DNA of 38,627 nt, taken from positions 1 to 38,627 of the IMG/VR virus record IMGVR_UViG_3300030451_003358. One strand, given 5' to 3'. The translations under genes and the position numbers were made by a program. Shown here piece by piece: positions 23,503 to 31,109 of the stretch. The notes beneath the pieces are model-generated. The model saw only the letters and a program-made list of their open reading frames with translations, was not told the origin of the DNA and ran no database searches. This DNA is from a virus. How positions within the stretch are numbered: position 1 is the first letter of the stretch; each line of letters opens with the position of its first letter.

Positions 23503-26235
23503 GTGGCAAACGTCAAAATTACCGAACTGACGGCACTGACCAATCCCGCCAGCTCTGACGTATTGCCGATTGTTGATGTCGGTGCTGATACGACAAAGAA
23601 AGTAACGATTGCGGACTTGCTTGAAAATGCAGGTGACGGTAGTGCTGCCAACCCTGCTTTTTCGTTTGATAGCGACAAAAATACCGGCATTTACCGCCCT
23701 GGGGCAGACCAGTTAGCCATCAGCACTGGTGGAACGGGCAGGTTGTTTATCGACAGCTCGGGTCGCTTGGGCGTGGGGACCAGTTCGCCTCAAGTACAAC
23801 TTCATTGCACTGATGACATTCGATTTGGAAATGCAGTTACATTGTCCAGGAGTCTTAGCACAGGGCTTGTAACTATTACTGATGCGACTGCCGAGCCTTT
23901 TACGCAAGGCTTCGCGTTTAGGACTAATGAGACTGCTGAAGCCTATCGTTTCCAAAACGGTGATGGAACGACTACCTACATGACTATCCGAGGCGGGGGT
24001 CGCGTAGGGATTGGCACCCAGAATCCTGCTGGTGCTTTACACTGTGACGCTGCTTCCGGCGTTGACGGACCTGTGTTCGACAGTGGCGGCACGGGCAATA
24101 GCAATCACGCTTTGCTCATACGAGATAGCAGCAACAATCAACTGCTTCGCGTTAATAACGACGGAAAAACTGGGATTGACCTTATACCCAGCGGCAATTC
24201 AAAGCTGCAAGTAAACGGAAGTATGCGTTTTGCAGGCAGTGGTTCTGCAACTGATAGCTCTAATCCAGTTATTTATAGAGTATCTGGAGAAGACACCCTT
24301 GCATTCGCCAATGGGAATAGCGAGCGACTGCGCCTGGACTCATCGGGCAACCTGAAACTCGGCGGCACACTTCCTTTGTCTCCGAACATTAGTTTGAATT
24401 CGAATGGTTCTGCCACGTTTGCTGGAAGCCTGGATCTAACTGATACCACTATTGACCTCTACTCCCAGACCACCAACTCTGCTTCCAGAACTTTCCAACT
24501 GTTCTCGGACATCGGTGGGACGAAGACTGAGAAGGCAGCTATTCTGGCTGACGGCTCTGCCTCGTTCGCTAACAACGTAGGAATTGGCACGACGAGTCCT
24601 GGTAACACCTTGCACTTGAGTGGTACAAACGGCGTTGGGATGCGCATAGAAAATACAAGTAATTCGATTAGTGCATACTCAACTCTTGAATCTAGCGGTG
24701 CTCTTCAGGCGAATATAAGCGGCGCTGGTGTTTTTAGTTGGGTCACCGGAGGTGGTGAAAAAGTCCGCATCGACAACTCGGGCAGGCTGTTGGTTGGTAC
24801 GACTAGTGCGCGTAGTAATTTCTTTAATACAACTACAGTTACGGCAGGTATTCAGGCAGAAGATACAGGAGAAGGTAGCATAATTTCTGCAATCCGTAAT
24901 GTAAATGATGCAAACAGTGTTCCAGTGTTCCTGCTTGCCAAATCCCGTGGAACTGCGGTTGGAAGCAATACGATTGTACAAGCTAATGATCAACTCGGAT
25001 ACTTATCATTCCAAGGCTCTGACGGAGGACAATTTGTTGAAGCTGCACAAATCAAAGGAGAAGTAGACGGCACACCTAGCGCAAACGACATGCCAGGTCG
25101 CTTAGTGTTCTCCACAACTGCGGATGGTGCGTCAAGTCCGACGGAGCGACTGCGTATTGATAACTCGGGGGCGGCTTCGTTCAAAGGCGGCACTGTACTT
25201 GTAGAAGCGACTTCTAACACCGCTAATGCACAACTGAGCCTTGGTCGCCCTAATTCAACAAGTGCTGGTTACATCAGGTATATCAATAACGAAAATGCAA
25301 TGGCTTTCCGCACCAATGGAAGCGGAGAAGACATGCGCCTGGACTCATCGGGCAGGCTGTTGGTTGGTGCGTCTAGTACTTCTGGCGTTGACGCAACGCT
25401 ACAAGTCGTTGGAGATACTGCGGCTCAGTTCCATAGAGGCATCAATGCCGCTAGTGGTGCAAGCATTGCGATTTCAAAGTCTAGGAATACTGTTTATGGC
25501 TCAAATACTATTGTTCAAGATGACGATCTCATCGGAACTGTCGCGTTCCGCGCTGATGACGGCACTGATTATCACACCACTGCGGCTTTTATTGGCTGCC
25601 ATGTAGACGGCACCCCTGGCGCTAATGACATGCCGGGACGCCTCGTGTTCGCCACTACAGCAGATGGCGCAAACAGCTCGACGGAGCGGTTGATAATTTC
25701 AAGTTCTGGCGTATCAAACTTTTTCGGGGCAACTGGGGTTGTATACGCAAAAAGTGCAACATCGGCAGGTACGGCTGAAAGATTGTTTATTGGATACCAC
25801 AGCGCAACAAGCGCAGCATCTGGCGGCACCATTGCTTTTAATGTTTTCACAAATGGTAATGTCACCAACACCAACAACTCTTACGGTGCAATTTCAGACG
25901 CCAAATTAAAAGAAAACATTGTTGACGCTTCTGCTCAGTGGGACGACATCAAAAATCTTCGCGTTCGCAACTACAACTTCATTGGAGGGCAAACACACAC
26001 TCAAATCGGTGTTGTCGCTCAAGAAGTTGAAACTGTATCGCCTGGTCTTGTCAGTGAATCTCCTGACCGCGACGAAGAAGGTAACGACCTTGGCACCACA
26101 ACCAAGAGCGTCAACTACTCCGTGCTTTACATGAAAGCTGTCAAAGCACTTCAGGAAGCGATGGAACGCATCGAAACCCTTGAAGCAAGCAACACCGATC
26201 TGCTAGCACGAGTTGCTGCACTTGAAGCTAACTAA
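23503..26235 (+). CDS. Large tail fibre with S74 self-cleaving chaperone domain (910 aa)
   Basis: I choose GTG 23503, giving MANVKITELTALTNPASSDV, the usual start of this fibre class; GTG 23494 is also open. The shaft holds many copies of an S-G-R-L-x-V-G unit after E-R-L-R-x-D-S, the marine phage fibre repeat. It also has two longer copies of a segment with SNTIVQ, VDGTPxANDMPGRLVF and TTADGA (about residues 480-560 and 655-735). The end is an S74 chaperone with ISDAKLKENI and a terminal coiled coil. It probably determines the host range. Confidence 0.85.
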   Translation: MANVKITELTALTNPASSDVLPIVDVGADTTKKVTIADLLENAGDGSAANPAFSFDSDKNTGIYRPGADQLAISTGGTGRLFIDSSGRLGVGTSSPQVQLHCTDDIRFGNAVTLSRSLSTGLVTITDATAEPFTQGFAFRTNETAEAYRFQNGDGTTTYMTIRGGGRVGIGTQNPAGALHCDAASGVDGPVFDSGGTGNSNHALLIRDSSNNQLLRVNNDGKTGIDLIPSGNSKLQVNGSMRFAGSGSATDSSNPVIYRVSGEDTLAFANGNSERLRLDSSGNLKLGGTLPLSPNISLNSNGSATFAGSLDLTDTTIDLYSQTTNSASRTFQLFSDIGGTKTEKAAILADGSASFANNVGIGTTSPGNTLHLSGTNGVGMRIENTSNSISAYSTLESSGALQANISGAGVFSWVTGGGEKVRIDNSGRLLVGTTSARSNFFNTTTVTAGIQAEDTGEGSIISAIRNVNDANSVPVFLLAKSRGTAVGSNTIVQANDQLGYLSFQGSDGGQFVEAAQIKGEVDGTPSANDMPGRLVFSTTADGASSPTERLRIDNSGAASFKGGTVLVEATSNTANAQLSLGRPNSTSAGYIRYINNENAMAFRTNGSGEDMRLDSSGRLLVGASSTSGVDATLQVVGDTAAQFHRGINAASGASIAISKSRNTVYGSNTIVQDDDLIGTVAFRADDGTDYHTTAAFIGCHVDGTPGANDMPGRLVFATTADGANSSTERLIISSSGVSNFFGATGVVYAKSATSAGTAERLFIGYHSATSAASGGTIAFNVFTNGNVTNTNNSYGAISDAKLKENIVDASAQWDDIKNLRVRNYNFIGGQTHTQIGVVAQEVETVSPGLVSESPDRDEEGNDLGTTTKSVNYSVLYMKAVKALQEAMERIETLEASNTDLLARVAALEAN

Positions 26236-26256
26236 AGTAGTCTTTGACCCTACTTT
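26234..26256 (+). terminator. Seven-pair hairpin after the large tail fibre gene
   Basis: AAAGTAG (26234-26240) pairs perfectly with CTACTTT (26250-26256) around a nine-base loop. The stem begins inside the stop codon of the fibre gene. The run after the stem is only TTT followed by GCG, so it is at best a partial terminator or a 3' end stabiliser. Confidence 0.35.
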
Positions 26257-26288
26257 GCGTCTAAACTTGTTCCATCACGACACTTCCC

Positions 26289-26633
26289 ATGTCTACCCCA
26301 ACCACCACGTTCACTTGGACCATCAACACGCTGGAAGGTGACGCATCTGACGGCTTCGCCAATGTGGCGCATTACGGGATTACGGCAGTCAGCAGTGAAA
26401 CTGCTGCGGATGGCATTGCTTACAGCGACGGTGCTTATGGCTCTATCGGCCTTGAACGTCCTGAGACGCTCGTGCCTTTTAATGATTTGCCTAAAGCCGA
26501 CGTTATTGCTGCTGTTAAGGCATTGCTAGGTGCTGAAAAAGTGGCCGAAATCGAACAAGCCCTTGAAGCAAGGATTTCTGAAAAAATCGCGCCAACCCGT
26601 TTCAACGCTGTGCCTTCTAGCTGGTCTGAATAA
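26289..26633 (+). CDS. Conserved phage protein, DUF7936-like (114 aa)
   Basis: The start TTTFTWTINTLEGDASDGF with an early T-W, a middle with AYSDGAYGSIGLERP and a helical PKADVIAAVKALLGAEKVAE segment match a small family common in marine T4-like and other phages (DUF7936, from memory). Members often lie next to tail-fibre or virion genes. The function is unknown. The gene stands alone between two gaps of about 50 bases, each with hairpin potential. Confidence 0.6.
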   Translation: MSTPTTTFTWTINTLEGDASDGFANVAHYGITAVSSETAADGIAYSDGAYGSIGLERPETLVPFNDLPKADVIAAVKALLGAEKVAEIEQALEARISEKIAPTRFNAVPSSWSE

Positions 26634-26679
26634 GGCTTGCTAAACTGAAAACACAGATTTCGCCTGCTCAGTTGCTGTC

Positions 26680-27003
26680 ATGGCCCTAACACCGTTTACG
26701 ACTGCAGCTCTGAACAGCCTGACATCAGTCGGCACGACTCAGTCTGTCAAAGTCCTTGCTTCGGCTATTACGTTTGCAGTCACGGTGAGCAGCATTGGCA
26801 CGAATGTGCAGGTGCGCTTCGAGGGCAGTCTTGACAATACTAATTTCTTTAACTTAGATGACGAAGCTCAAGACACCACGATTTCTGCTGATGGAACCAC
26901 TGGGTATTCGTTAAGTGGAACTCCTGTTGAGTATGTACGGTTGCGCTTGGTAAGCATCACTGGTGGAACGCCTACCGTTGCAACAGTGGTTGGAGCCATT
27001 TAA
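26680..27003 (+). CDS. Beta-rich protein of unknown function (107 aa)
   Basis: The product is threonine-, serine- and valine-rich, with alternating hydrophobic residues (QSVKVLASAITFAVTVSSIG, then VQVRFEGSLDNTNFFNLDDE), as in small beta-sandwich virion proteins. It lacks charged clusters and membrane segments. The leader contains AACTGA pairing with TCAGTT, but the loop is long. It resembles the 28509 protein in style, though not clearly in sequence. It is probably a minor virion part. Confidence 0.5.
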   Translation: MALTPFTTAALNSLTSVGTTQSVKVLASAITFAVTVSSIGTNVQVRFEGSLDNTNFFNLDDEAQDTTISADGTTGYSLSGTPVEYVRLRLVSITGGTPTVATVVGAI

Positions 27004-27006
27004 GGC

Positions 27007-27171
27007 ATGGCGGGAAGATTACGCACCAGCATCAATACCGGCCTTAACAACGGGCTACGCCAAAGCATTTCAGGTGGCGTTGCCGTGGTCCTTGTTCTTA
27101 AGAACTTGATCACGCAAGGCAGTGACCAGCTGATCACGCAGTCTGGCGATAGTCTCACAGGTAATGTCTGA
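27007..27171 (+). CDS. Small protein with tandem LITQ motif (54 aa)
   Basis: This short gene starts four bases after the previous stop and is coupled to the next by TGATG. The N-terminal half (MAGRLRTSINTGLNNGLRQS) is followed by a hydrophobic valine/leucine stretch, then NLITQGSD and QLITQSGDSL, two copies of an eight-residue unit. The DNA shows TGATCACGCA at 27107-27116 and 27131-27140. DQLITQSGDSL is also present in the L-like tail protein. The function is unknown. Confidence 0.6.
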   Translation: MAGRLRTSINTGLNNGLRQSISGGVAVVLVLKNLITQGSDQLITQSGDSLTGNV

Positions 27172-27350
27172 TGAAACGTCCCGATCCAATGATTCCGAAT
27201 AAGCCTGGTGCGGAAGACGTGGAAGCGATGAGCAACCGCCAAAAGTGGTTAGAAGAGCTGTATTTTTACGATGGCCGCGACAAGCGTGACCATGAAAAGC
27301 ACGGTCTTTTTACGGGTCTTGCCCAAAAGTACCAGCAATTTACGGACTAA
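27171..27350 (+). CDS. Small charged protein of unknown function (59 aa)
   Basis: The gene is coupled at both ends (TGATG at 27169, TAATG at 27348). The product starts MKRPDPMIPNKPGAEDVEAM and continues with a helical acidic and aromatic part (RQKWLEELYFYDGRDKRDHE). No domain is recognised. Position within a run of accessory virion genes suggests a small structural or assembly part. The double coupling makes translation likely despite its size. Confidence 0.6.
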   Translation: MKRPDPMIPNKPGAEDVEAMSNRQKWLEELYFYDGRDKRDHEKHGLFTGLAQKYQQFTD

Positions 27351-27691
27351 TGGCTGTATCACCGGGCGTCTATAACGTTGAAATTCAGCGTCGCGCAGAC
27401 TGGAGCGTCATGCTGCAATTTAAAGACAGCACAAACAGCCCCATCAACTTGACGGGTTTTACCGTATATGCACAGGCTTGGGACGAATCTCGTTCTACCA
27501 AGCACGCAGACTTCGGGGTTGTTTATACAAACCGAGCCGACGGAAAAGTCACCATTAGTTTGACTGATACACAAACTGCAGCGTTTCCAAACGAGCTGCG
27601 GTACGACGTTTTGCTTGAAGATGGCAGTGGCATTCGGGAGTATTACTTGGAAGGTATAATTTTTGTAAGTCAGGGGTACACTGCGCCATGA
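27350..27691 (+). CDS. Conserved beta-sandwich phage protein (113 aa)
   Basis: The product starts [20 protein letters not shown] and has [20 protein letters not shown] and a late [16 protein letters not shown] recognise this pattern as a conserved protein in many marine phages, usually placed next to collagen-like or receptor-binding genes; an immunoglobulin-like or baseplate-type fold is plausible. It overlaps the collagen-like gene by four bases, which suggests the two products are made together and may interact. Confidence 0.6.
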   Translation: MAVSPGVYNVEIQRRADWSVMLQFKDSTNSPINLTGFTVYAQAWDESRSTKHADFGVVYTNRADGKVTISLTDTQTAAFPNELRYDVLLEDGSGIREYYLEGIIFVSQGYTAP

Positions 27692-28497
27692 CAACTGTTG
27701 TCGTTACCCAGACTGACACTACTGTCGTTGAGGTTACAACTGCTGGTCCGCAAGGCGCTGCAGGTGCTCAAGGTGCAACTGGACCTCAAGGACCACAAGG
27801 CGAGGGTAGCGCAACTGTTTCTATTGGAACAACAACGACAGGATCTGCAGGCAGTAGCGCGTCTGTTACGAATACAGGTTCAGCTACTGCAGCAGTTTTA
27901 AATTTCACTATCCCGGCTGGTGCAACTGGACCTGCAGGTGCAACCGGAGCAACTGGTCCTGCAGGAGCAACTGGTGCAACTGGTGCTCAAGGCCCTGCAG
28001 GAGCAACAGGCGCACAAGGTCCCGCTGGTCCAACTGGTGCTCAAGGACCGCAAGGGCCTGCAGGAGCAGATGGTAATGATGGCGCAACTGGAGCAACTGG
28101 AGCAACTGGAGCGACAGGTGCTACAGGACCTCAAGGTCCAGCAGGTGCAGATGGTGGAACGAATATTGTTGTAGACACCACACCTCAACTTGGCGGTGAT
28201 CTAGACATGAACTCCAAGTTCATCTCTAGCGGTGTTCTTGGCGTTAAGAACCAAGGCTCCCAGTCAGAGTTGCAGCTGTTTTGTGAATCCAGCAACGCAC
28301 ACTATGCAGCAATCAAAGCGCCTGCTCACTCTGACTTCAGCGGCAACATCACGTTTACGATGCCTGCCAACTACGGATCAGCAAACCAAGTGCTGACAAC
28401 CGATGGCTCTGGTGGAACGTCTTGGGCGGATGCTAGTGGTGGTGGTGGTGGTTTGAGTAGAGCGCAAACAACCGGAATCGCGCTAATCTTTAGCTAA
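27688..28497 (+). CDS. Collagen-like virion protein (269 aa)
   Basis: Residues 20-40 contain seven G-x-y triplets. After a beta segment ([20 protein letters not shown], then [11 protein letters not shown]) comes an uninterrupted run of 26 G-x-y triplets at about 78-156, mostly GAT, GPA, GAQ and GPQ. The C-terminal 110 residues ([20 protein letters not shown], then [12 protein letters not shown]) look like a trimerising head common after such stalks. It should form a trimeric fibre on the virion. Threonine in the y position is typical of bacterial and phage collagens, which lack hydroxyproline. Confidence 0.85.
   Translation: MTTVVVTQTDTTVVEVTTAGPQGAAGAQGATGPQGPQGEGSATVSIGTTTTGSAGSSASVTNTGSATAAVLNFTIPAGATGPAGATGATGPAGATGATGAQGPAGATGAQGPAGPTGAQGPQGPAGADGNDGATGATGATGATGATGPQGPAGADGGTNIVVDTTPQLGGDLDMNSKFISSGVLGVKNQGSQSELQLFCESSNAHYAAIKAPAHSDFSGNITFTMPANYGSANQVLTTDGSGGTSWADASGGGGGLSRAQTTGIALIFS
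27919..28155 (+). repeat. Nine-base-unit tandem repeats of the collagen stalk
   Basis: The DNA encodes 26 consecutive G-x-y triplets, with units such as GGAGCAACT and GGTGCAACT repeated in tandem. Unit number is likely to change by slippage, giving stalk-length variation. Apparent open frames on both strands here are by-products of the repeat. Confidence 0.8.
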
Positions 28498-28508
28498 GAG
28501 GCAACGCC

Positions 28509-28871
28509 ATGACCGCTCCAAACATTGCAGGGCTGACAACCGTTACCGGCAAGAGTGTCGGTGTTGCTGTTGGTACGTCAGCAACTGATCTCGTTGCCAA
28601 TGCTGCGTCAAGCAACAAAGTTTTTAAGATCAACTCAGTTGTCATCTCAAACGTTGACGGAACTAACACTGCGTCTATTGAAGTAATTTTGCAAAAAGCT
28701 GGATCAAATGATTTTTATCTAGCAAAGAACATTGACGTTCCAGCCGAAACCACTTTGGTTGTGGTGTCCAAAGAAACTCAGCTGTATTTAGAGGAAAACG
28801 ACAAGATTCGTGTTATTGCTAGTGCTGCAAGTGATTTGCAAGCAATTTGTTCATACGAGGAGATTAGCTAG
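28509..28871 (+). CDS. Beta-rich virion-type protein (120 aa)
   Basis: The product has a repeated alternation of hydrophobic and polar residues (KSVGVAVGTSATDLVANAAS, KVFKINSVVISNVDGTNTAS, then TTLVVVSKETQLYLEENDKI), the pattern of a jelly-roll-like sandwich. The segment LYLEENDKIRVIASAASDLQ is typical of small phage tail or capsid-associated proteins. No active site is visible. It has a possible GAGGCAACG ribosome-binding region and overlaps the GTG start of the lectin-like gene by one base. Confidence 0.55.
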   Translation: MTAPNIAGLTTVTGKSVGVAVGTSATDLVANAASSNKVFKINSVVISNVDGTNTASIEVILQKAGSNDFYLAKNIDVPAETTLVVVSKETQLYLEENDKIRVIASAASDLQAICSYEEIS

Positions 28872-29701
28872 TGGTCTATTGGAACCGCAACCTAATTTCA
28901 AGCCAAGAACATCTACCGTCTGCTAGCGGGACCAGTGGCGTTTATGACTTAACAAGTCAGCAAATTTACACCAGTGAATCTCAGTGGCCTGGATCTGCTT
29001 CTTCTAGTGGTGGTGGCTCATCAAGTGGAATTGTATCTAGTGGATTACTTATGCATTTAGATGCTGGTAACTCTAGTTCTTACTCAGGTACTGGTACTAC
29101 ATGGTCTGATTTGAGTGGTAATGGAAACCATGCAACATTGATAAACGGTCCTACATATAGCAGTGCAGATGGTGGTGCGCTTGATTTTGATGGTTCTAAT
29201 GATTATGCCACAGCAAGTTTGCTGATGCCGAGTAGACCATACACTGCTTCTGTATGGATTAACCACGATTTTATGAGTGACTTTTTTCAATACTATCTTA
29301 ATCAACTATATAGTTCGTCGTCCACCAATTACGGTTTCAGCTTATTCAGGTCAATTCCTTTCGGCAGTTCACCTTATAGAGTAGAATTTAGGGACCGAGT
29401 TTTGAATTCTGGTCTAGTAACAACATATAGTACCACTGCTATGAGTGTCGGTAATTGGTTCAATCTTTGCGGCGTAGCGTCAACAACAGATTTTAAGATA
29501 TATGTAAATGGAACGCTTGAAGGTACGTCTACGAATTCAACGTCTAGGGCAGGATCTTATGGGTCTTTATTTATAGGATCTACCGGTACTAACCGACATT
29601 TTAACGGCAAAATCTCGAGCGTTCTTGTATACAATCAAGCACTTTCTGCAACTGAAGTCACCCAAAACTTTAATGCAATTAAATCGAGGTACGGACTATG
29701 A
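28871..29701 (+). CDS. LamG / concanavalin A-like lectin domain protein (276 aa)
   Basis: The gene starts at GTG 28871. Residues 1-42 form an adaptor module (YWNRNLIS, then SGVYDLTSQQIY and a W-P) that is copied in the next gene. After a serine/glycine linker, residues 55-276 are a LamG-type domain: LMHLDAGNSSSYSGTGTTWS, DLSGNGNHATLING, DGSNDYA, and late FKIYVNGTLEG, GSLFIGSTG and FNGKISSVLVYNQALSATEV. This fits glycan binding on the host surface. The gene is clearly richer in A/T than its neighbours, suggesting acquisition from another source. Confidence 0.85.
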   Translation: MVYWNRNLISSQEHLPSASGTSGVYDLTSQQIYTSESQWPGSASSSGGGSSSGIVSSGLLMHLDAGNSSSYSGTGTTWSDLSGNGNHATLINGPTYSSADGGALDFDGSNDYATASLLMPSRPYTASVWINHDFMSDFFQYYLNQLYSSSSTNYGFSLFRSIPFGSSPYRVEFRDRVLNSGLVTTYSTTAMSVGNWFNLCGVASTTDFKIYVNGTLEGTSTNSTSRAGSYGSLFIGSTGTNRHFNGKISSVLVYNQALSATEVTQNFNAIKSRYGL

Positions 29702-29826
29702 GGTATTGGAACGGCAACTTTATCAGTGCATCTAGGCAAGCAACAACCAGCAGCTCTGCTAATGGTATTTTCAACCTACGAGCACAACAAGTATATAAAA
29801 CCGCCAACAAATGGCCTTCTTCGTGA
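29698..29826 (+). CDS. Stand-alone copy of the lectin adaptor module (42 aa)
   Basis: The start overlaps the stop of the lectin gene (ATGA) and the stop overlaps the next ATG. The whole product matches the first 42 residues of the lectin-like protein: M-x-Y-W-N-x-N-x-I-S, then S-x-x-G-(V/I)-(Y/F)-x-L-x-x-Q-Q-(I/V)-Y and a final W-P-x-S. The two copies share the pattern but differ in most other positions, so the duplication is not recent. It may be an attachment module or the remnant of a second receptor protein. Confidence 0.65.
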   Translation: MRYWNGNFISASRQATTSSSANGIFNLRAQQVYKTANKWPSS

Positions 29827-30080
29827 TGACACGTACTTATCTTATTATTAAAACTTCAGAGCTTGATTCGGTTGACTTTGATCAAGTCTGCGAAACTTCT
29901 GCTGAAACTGTTCGTCGTAGTATTGACGACACCAAGACCTTCATTAAGTGGGATGGTGATCAGCCTGGTTTTGTTCCCAGCTTGACTGGAACGGAAGGTC
30001 CTTACACTAATGAAGAAATCTTGGAAATTTTGGCAACTGACGCCTGGATAGATCCTGACGACTCTGAATCTACAGACTGA
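29826..30080 (+). CDS. Small acidic protein of unknown function (84 aa)
   Basis: I choose ATG 29826, which overlaps the previous stop; ATG 29811 is also open. The product (MTRTYLIIKTSELDSVDFDQ, then AETVRRSIDDTKTFIKWDGD) is compact and acidic, with an end DAWIDPDDSESTD. The pattern of a short strand, helix and strand suggests a small soluble fold. I do not recognise a family with certainty. The stop overlaps the start of the next gene, so it belongs to the same coupled string. Confidence 0.6.
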   Translation: MTRTYLIIKTSELDSVDFDQVCETSAETVRRSIDDTKTFIKWDGDQPGFVPSLTGTEGPYTNEEILEILATDAWIDPDDSESTD

Positions 30081-30205
30081 TGGCTAAGTCATTGAGCGGA
30101 CAAAATTTTGTCCCTAGCAAACCTAAAAAGACTCGTCAAGGCAATGGATCACATTCACGACCGTCACACAATAAGAAGAAGTATCGTGGCCAAGGAAAAC
30201 GTTAG
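30080..30205 (+). CDS. Tiny basic conserved phage protein (41 aa)
   Basis: The gene starts in the previous stop (TGATG). The product MAKSLSGQNFVPSKPKKTRQ followed by GNGSHSRPSHNKKKYRGQG is a sequence type I recognise from many cyanophage genomes, almost always about 40 residues and basic throughout. Strong conservation despite small size argues for a real role, perhaps RNA or DNA binding, but none is established. It ends 11 bases before the exported protein gene. Confidence 0.7.
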   Translation: MAKSLSGQNFVPSKPKKTRQGNGSHSRPSHNKKKYRGQGKR

Positions 30206-30216
30206 TTCTCTTCCTC

Positions 30217-30564
30217 ATGCTCAAATCTTTTGTGACTGGTGCCGCCGCCATTGCGGTCAGTGCATTGGCCCCCCTGTCTGCAATCAGTGGTCCGTTGTAC
30301 TTCAACCCAGAAGTGAATGTCGGGGCTGACATCGATGACGGCGTTGGCGGCTCCACTGCAGAACTGCATTTCGGTGCAAAAGGAGATGGCCTGTACGGTC
30401 AGATCGGCCCAATGCTGGTAATTCCTGATACAGGCGAAACCGAGCTAGGCGTCAGCGGAAAGGCTGGTTATGCCTTCGGCCCTGGCTACACTGAGCTGTC
30501 TTTCAGCAGCGTTGACTCAGACACCACATTCAACCTGAAGGTTGGCGGATCGTTTGATCTATGA
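30217..30564 (+). CDS. Exported beta-rich protein (115 aa)
   Basis: The N terminus (MLKSFVTGAAAIAVSALAPL, then SAISGP) looks like a signal peptide with cleavage near residue 24. The mature part is glycine-rich with alternating residues (ELHFGAKGDGLYGQIGPMLV, GVSGKAGYAFGPGYTELSFS, then FNLKVGGSFDL), as in small outer-membrane beta-barrels or porin fragments. It could act in the host envelope during lysis or exclusion of other phages; this is inference. It is the last gene before the strong terminator at 30593. Confidence 0.65.
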   Translation: MLKSFVTGAAAIAVSALAPLSAISGPLYFNPEVNVGADIDDGVGGSTAELHFGAKGDGLYGQIGPMLVIPDTGETELGVSGKAGYAFGPGYTELSFSSVDSDTTFNLKVGGSFDL

Positions 30565-30592
30565 GCTAGCTTAAGTTTGCAGAGAGGCTCAC

Positions 30593-30630
30593 GCCCCTTC
30601 CTGACCTCACACAGGGAGGGGCTTTTCTTT
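30593..30630 (+). terminator. Strong intrinsic terminator ending the late region
   Basis: GCCCCTTCCTG (30593-30603) pairs with CAGGGAGGGGC (30612-30622) as eleven pairs with one T-G wobble, around an eight-base loop. TTTTCTTT follows (30623-30630). This is the strongest intrinsic terminator I see in the window and closes the plus-strand structural genes. The next gene's ATG (30641) is only ten bases further. Confidence 0.85.
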
Positions 30631-30640
30631 GGTGATCACC

Positions 30641-30880
30641 ATGCAAAAGGTTTTTAACGTCCTTGGTTTGCTCGGCTTTCTGATGAGTGGAACGCTTGTT
30701 GGTCTGAGTATTGCTGCTTTTGCCCGCATCCCAGGATGGATTGATGATTACGCAGCGACCATCACTGATGACATCACTGGCACGGTGACTGAGATGATTC
30801 CAGGTCAAGTTGATGAGCTGATGCCTGAGATGCCAACGCTCCCAACAGAAACTGGCCCAGCAATCAAGTCACCATTTTAG
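30641..30880 (+). CDS. Small single-pass membrane protein (79 aa)
   Basis: The product starts MQKVFNVLGLLGFLMSGTLV, with one hydrophobic segment (about residues 5-28), then an acidic and proline-rich tail with repeated V/T/E-M-P patterns (QVDELMPEMPTLPTETGPAI). I recall similar cyanophage proteins of unknown role. A holin-like or virion-anchor role is possible but has no direct support. I take ATG 30641 over upstream GTG and TTG codons. The end overlaps the minus-strand gene by 17 bases, tail to tail. Confidence 0.6.
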   Translation: MQKVFNVLGLLGFLMSGTLVGLSIAAFARIPGWIDDYAATITDDITGTVTEMIPGQVDELMPEMPTLPTETGPAIKSPF

Positions 30881-31109
30881 TTTCAGCCTGCGGCTCTACT
30901 TGTGGAGCGTCCCAGTGCTTGAGCCATTCACGCAACGCTTGGCCTGTTGGCGTTGACTTAGGCCAGCGCACAAACTTGAGCAGCTTTTCTGGATCGGTAA
31001 ACAGCATCGAAGACTTGCCAGATCTGCAGACGTAAACGAGCGGCGGTCCTTCTCTGTGCTTGGTAGCTTCAATCCAAAGCTGACCTGCTGTAAACCGTTC
31101 TGACTTCAT
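30864..31109 (-). CDS. Conserved small protein of unknown function (81 aa)
   Basis: The product starts MKSERFTAGQLWIEATKHRE and has PPLVYVCRSGKSSMLFTDPE, KLLKFVRWPKSTPTGQALRE and WLKHWDAPQ. It reads as a well-folded small protein and recalls short cyanophage proteins that have the same F-x-x-P-E-x-L-L-x-F-x-R-W-P pattern. The frame is open further upstream to 31400, but that part is a low-complexity shadow of the plus-strand gene. Its ATG shares two bases with the ATG of that gene (CATG at 31107-31110). Confidence 0.6.
   Translation of the reverse strand: MKSERFTAGQLWIEATKHREGPPLVYVCRSGKSSMLFTDPEKLLKFVRWPKSTPTGQALREWLKHWDAPQVEPQAETKMVT

Noticed and set aside
23494-26235. Diversity-generating retroelement suggested by repeated fibre segments
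   Set aside because: No reverse transcriptase is visible, and the repeats differ throughout, not by adenine-specific changes in one copy.
27898-28188. Long open frames on both strands across the collagen-like region, and the look of a CRISPR-like repeat
   Set aside because: The nine-base G-x-y codon repeats keep several frames open and give cysteine/serine or glutamine/leucine-rich nonsense on other frames. Units are contiguous with no spacers, so it is not CRISPR.
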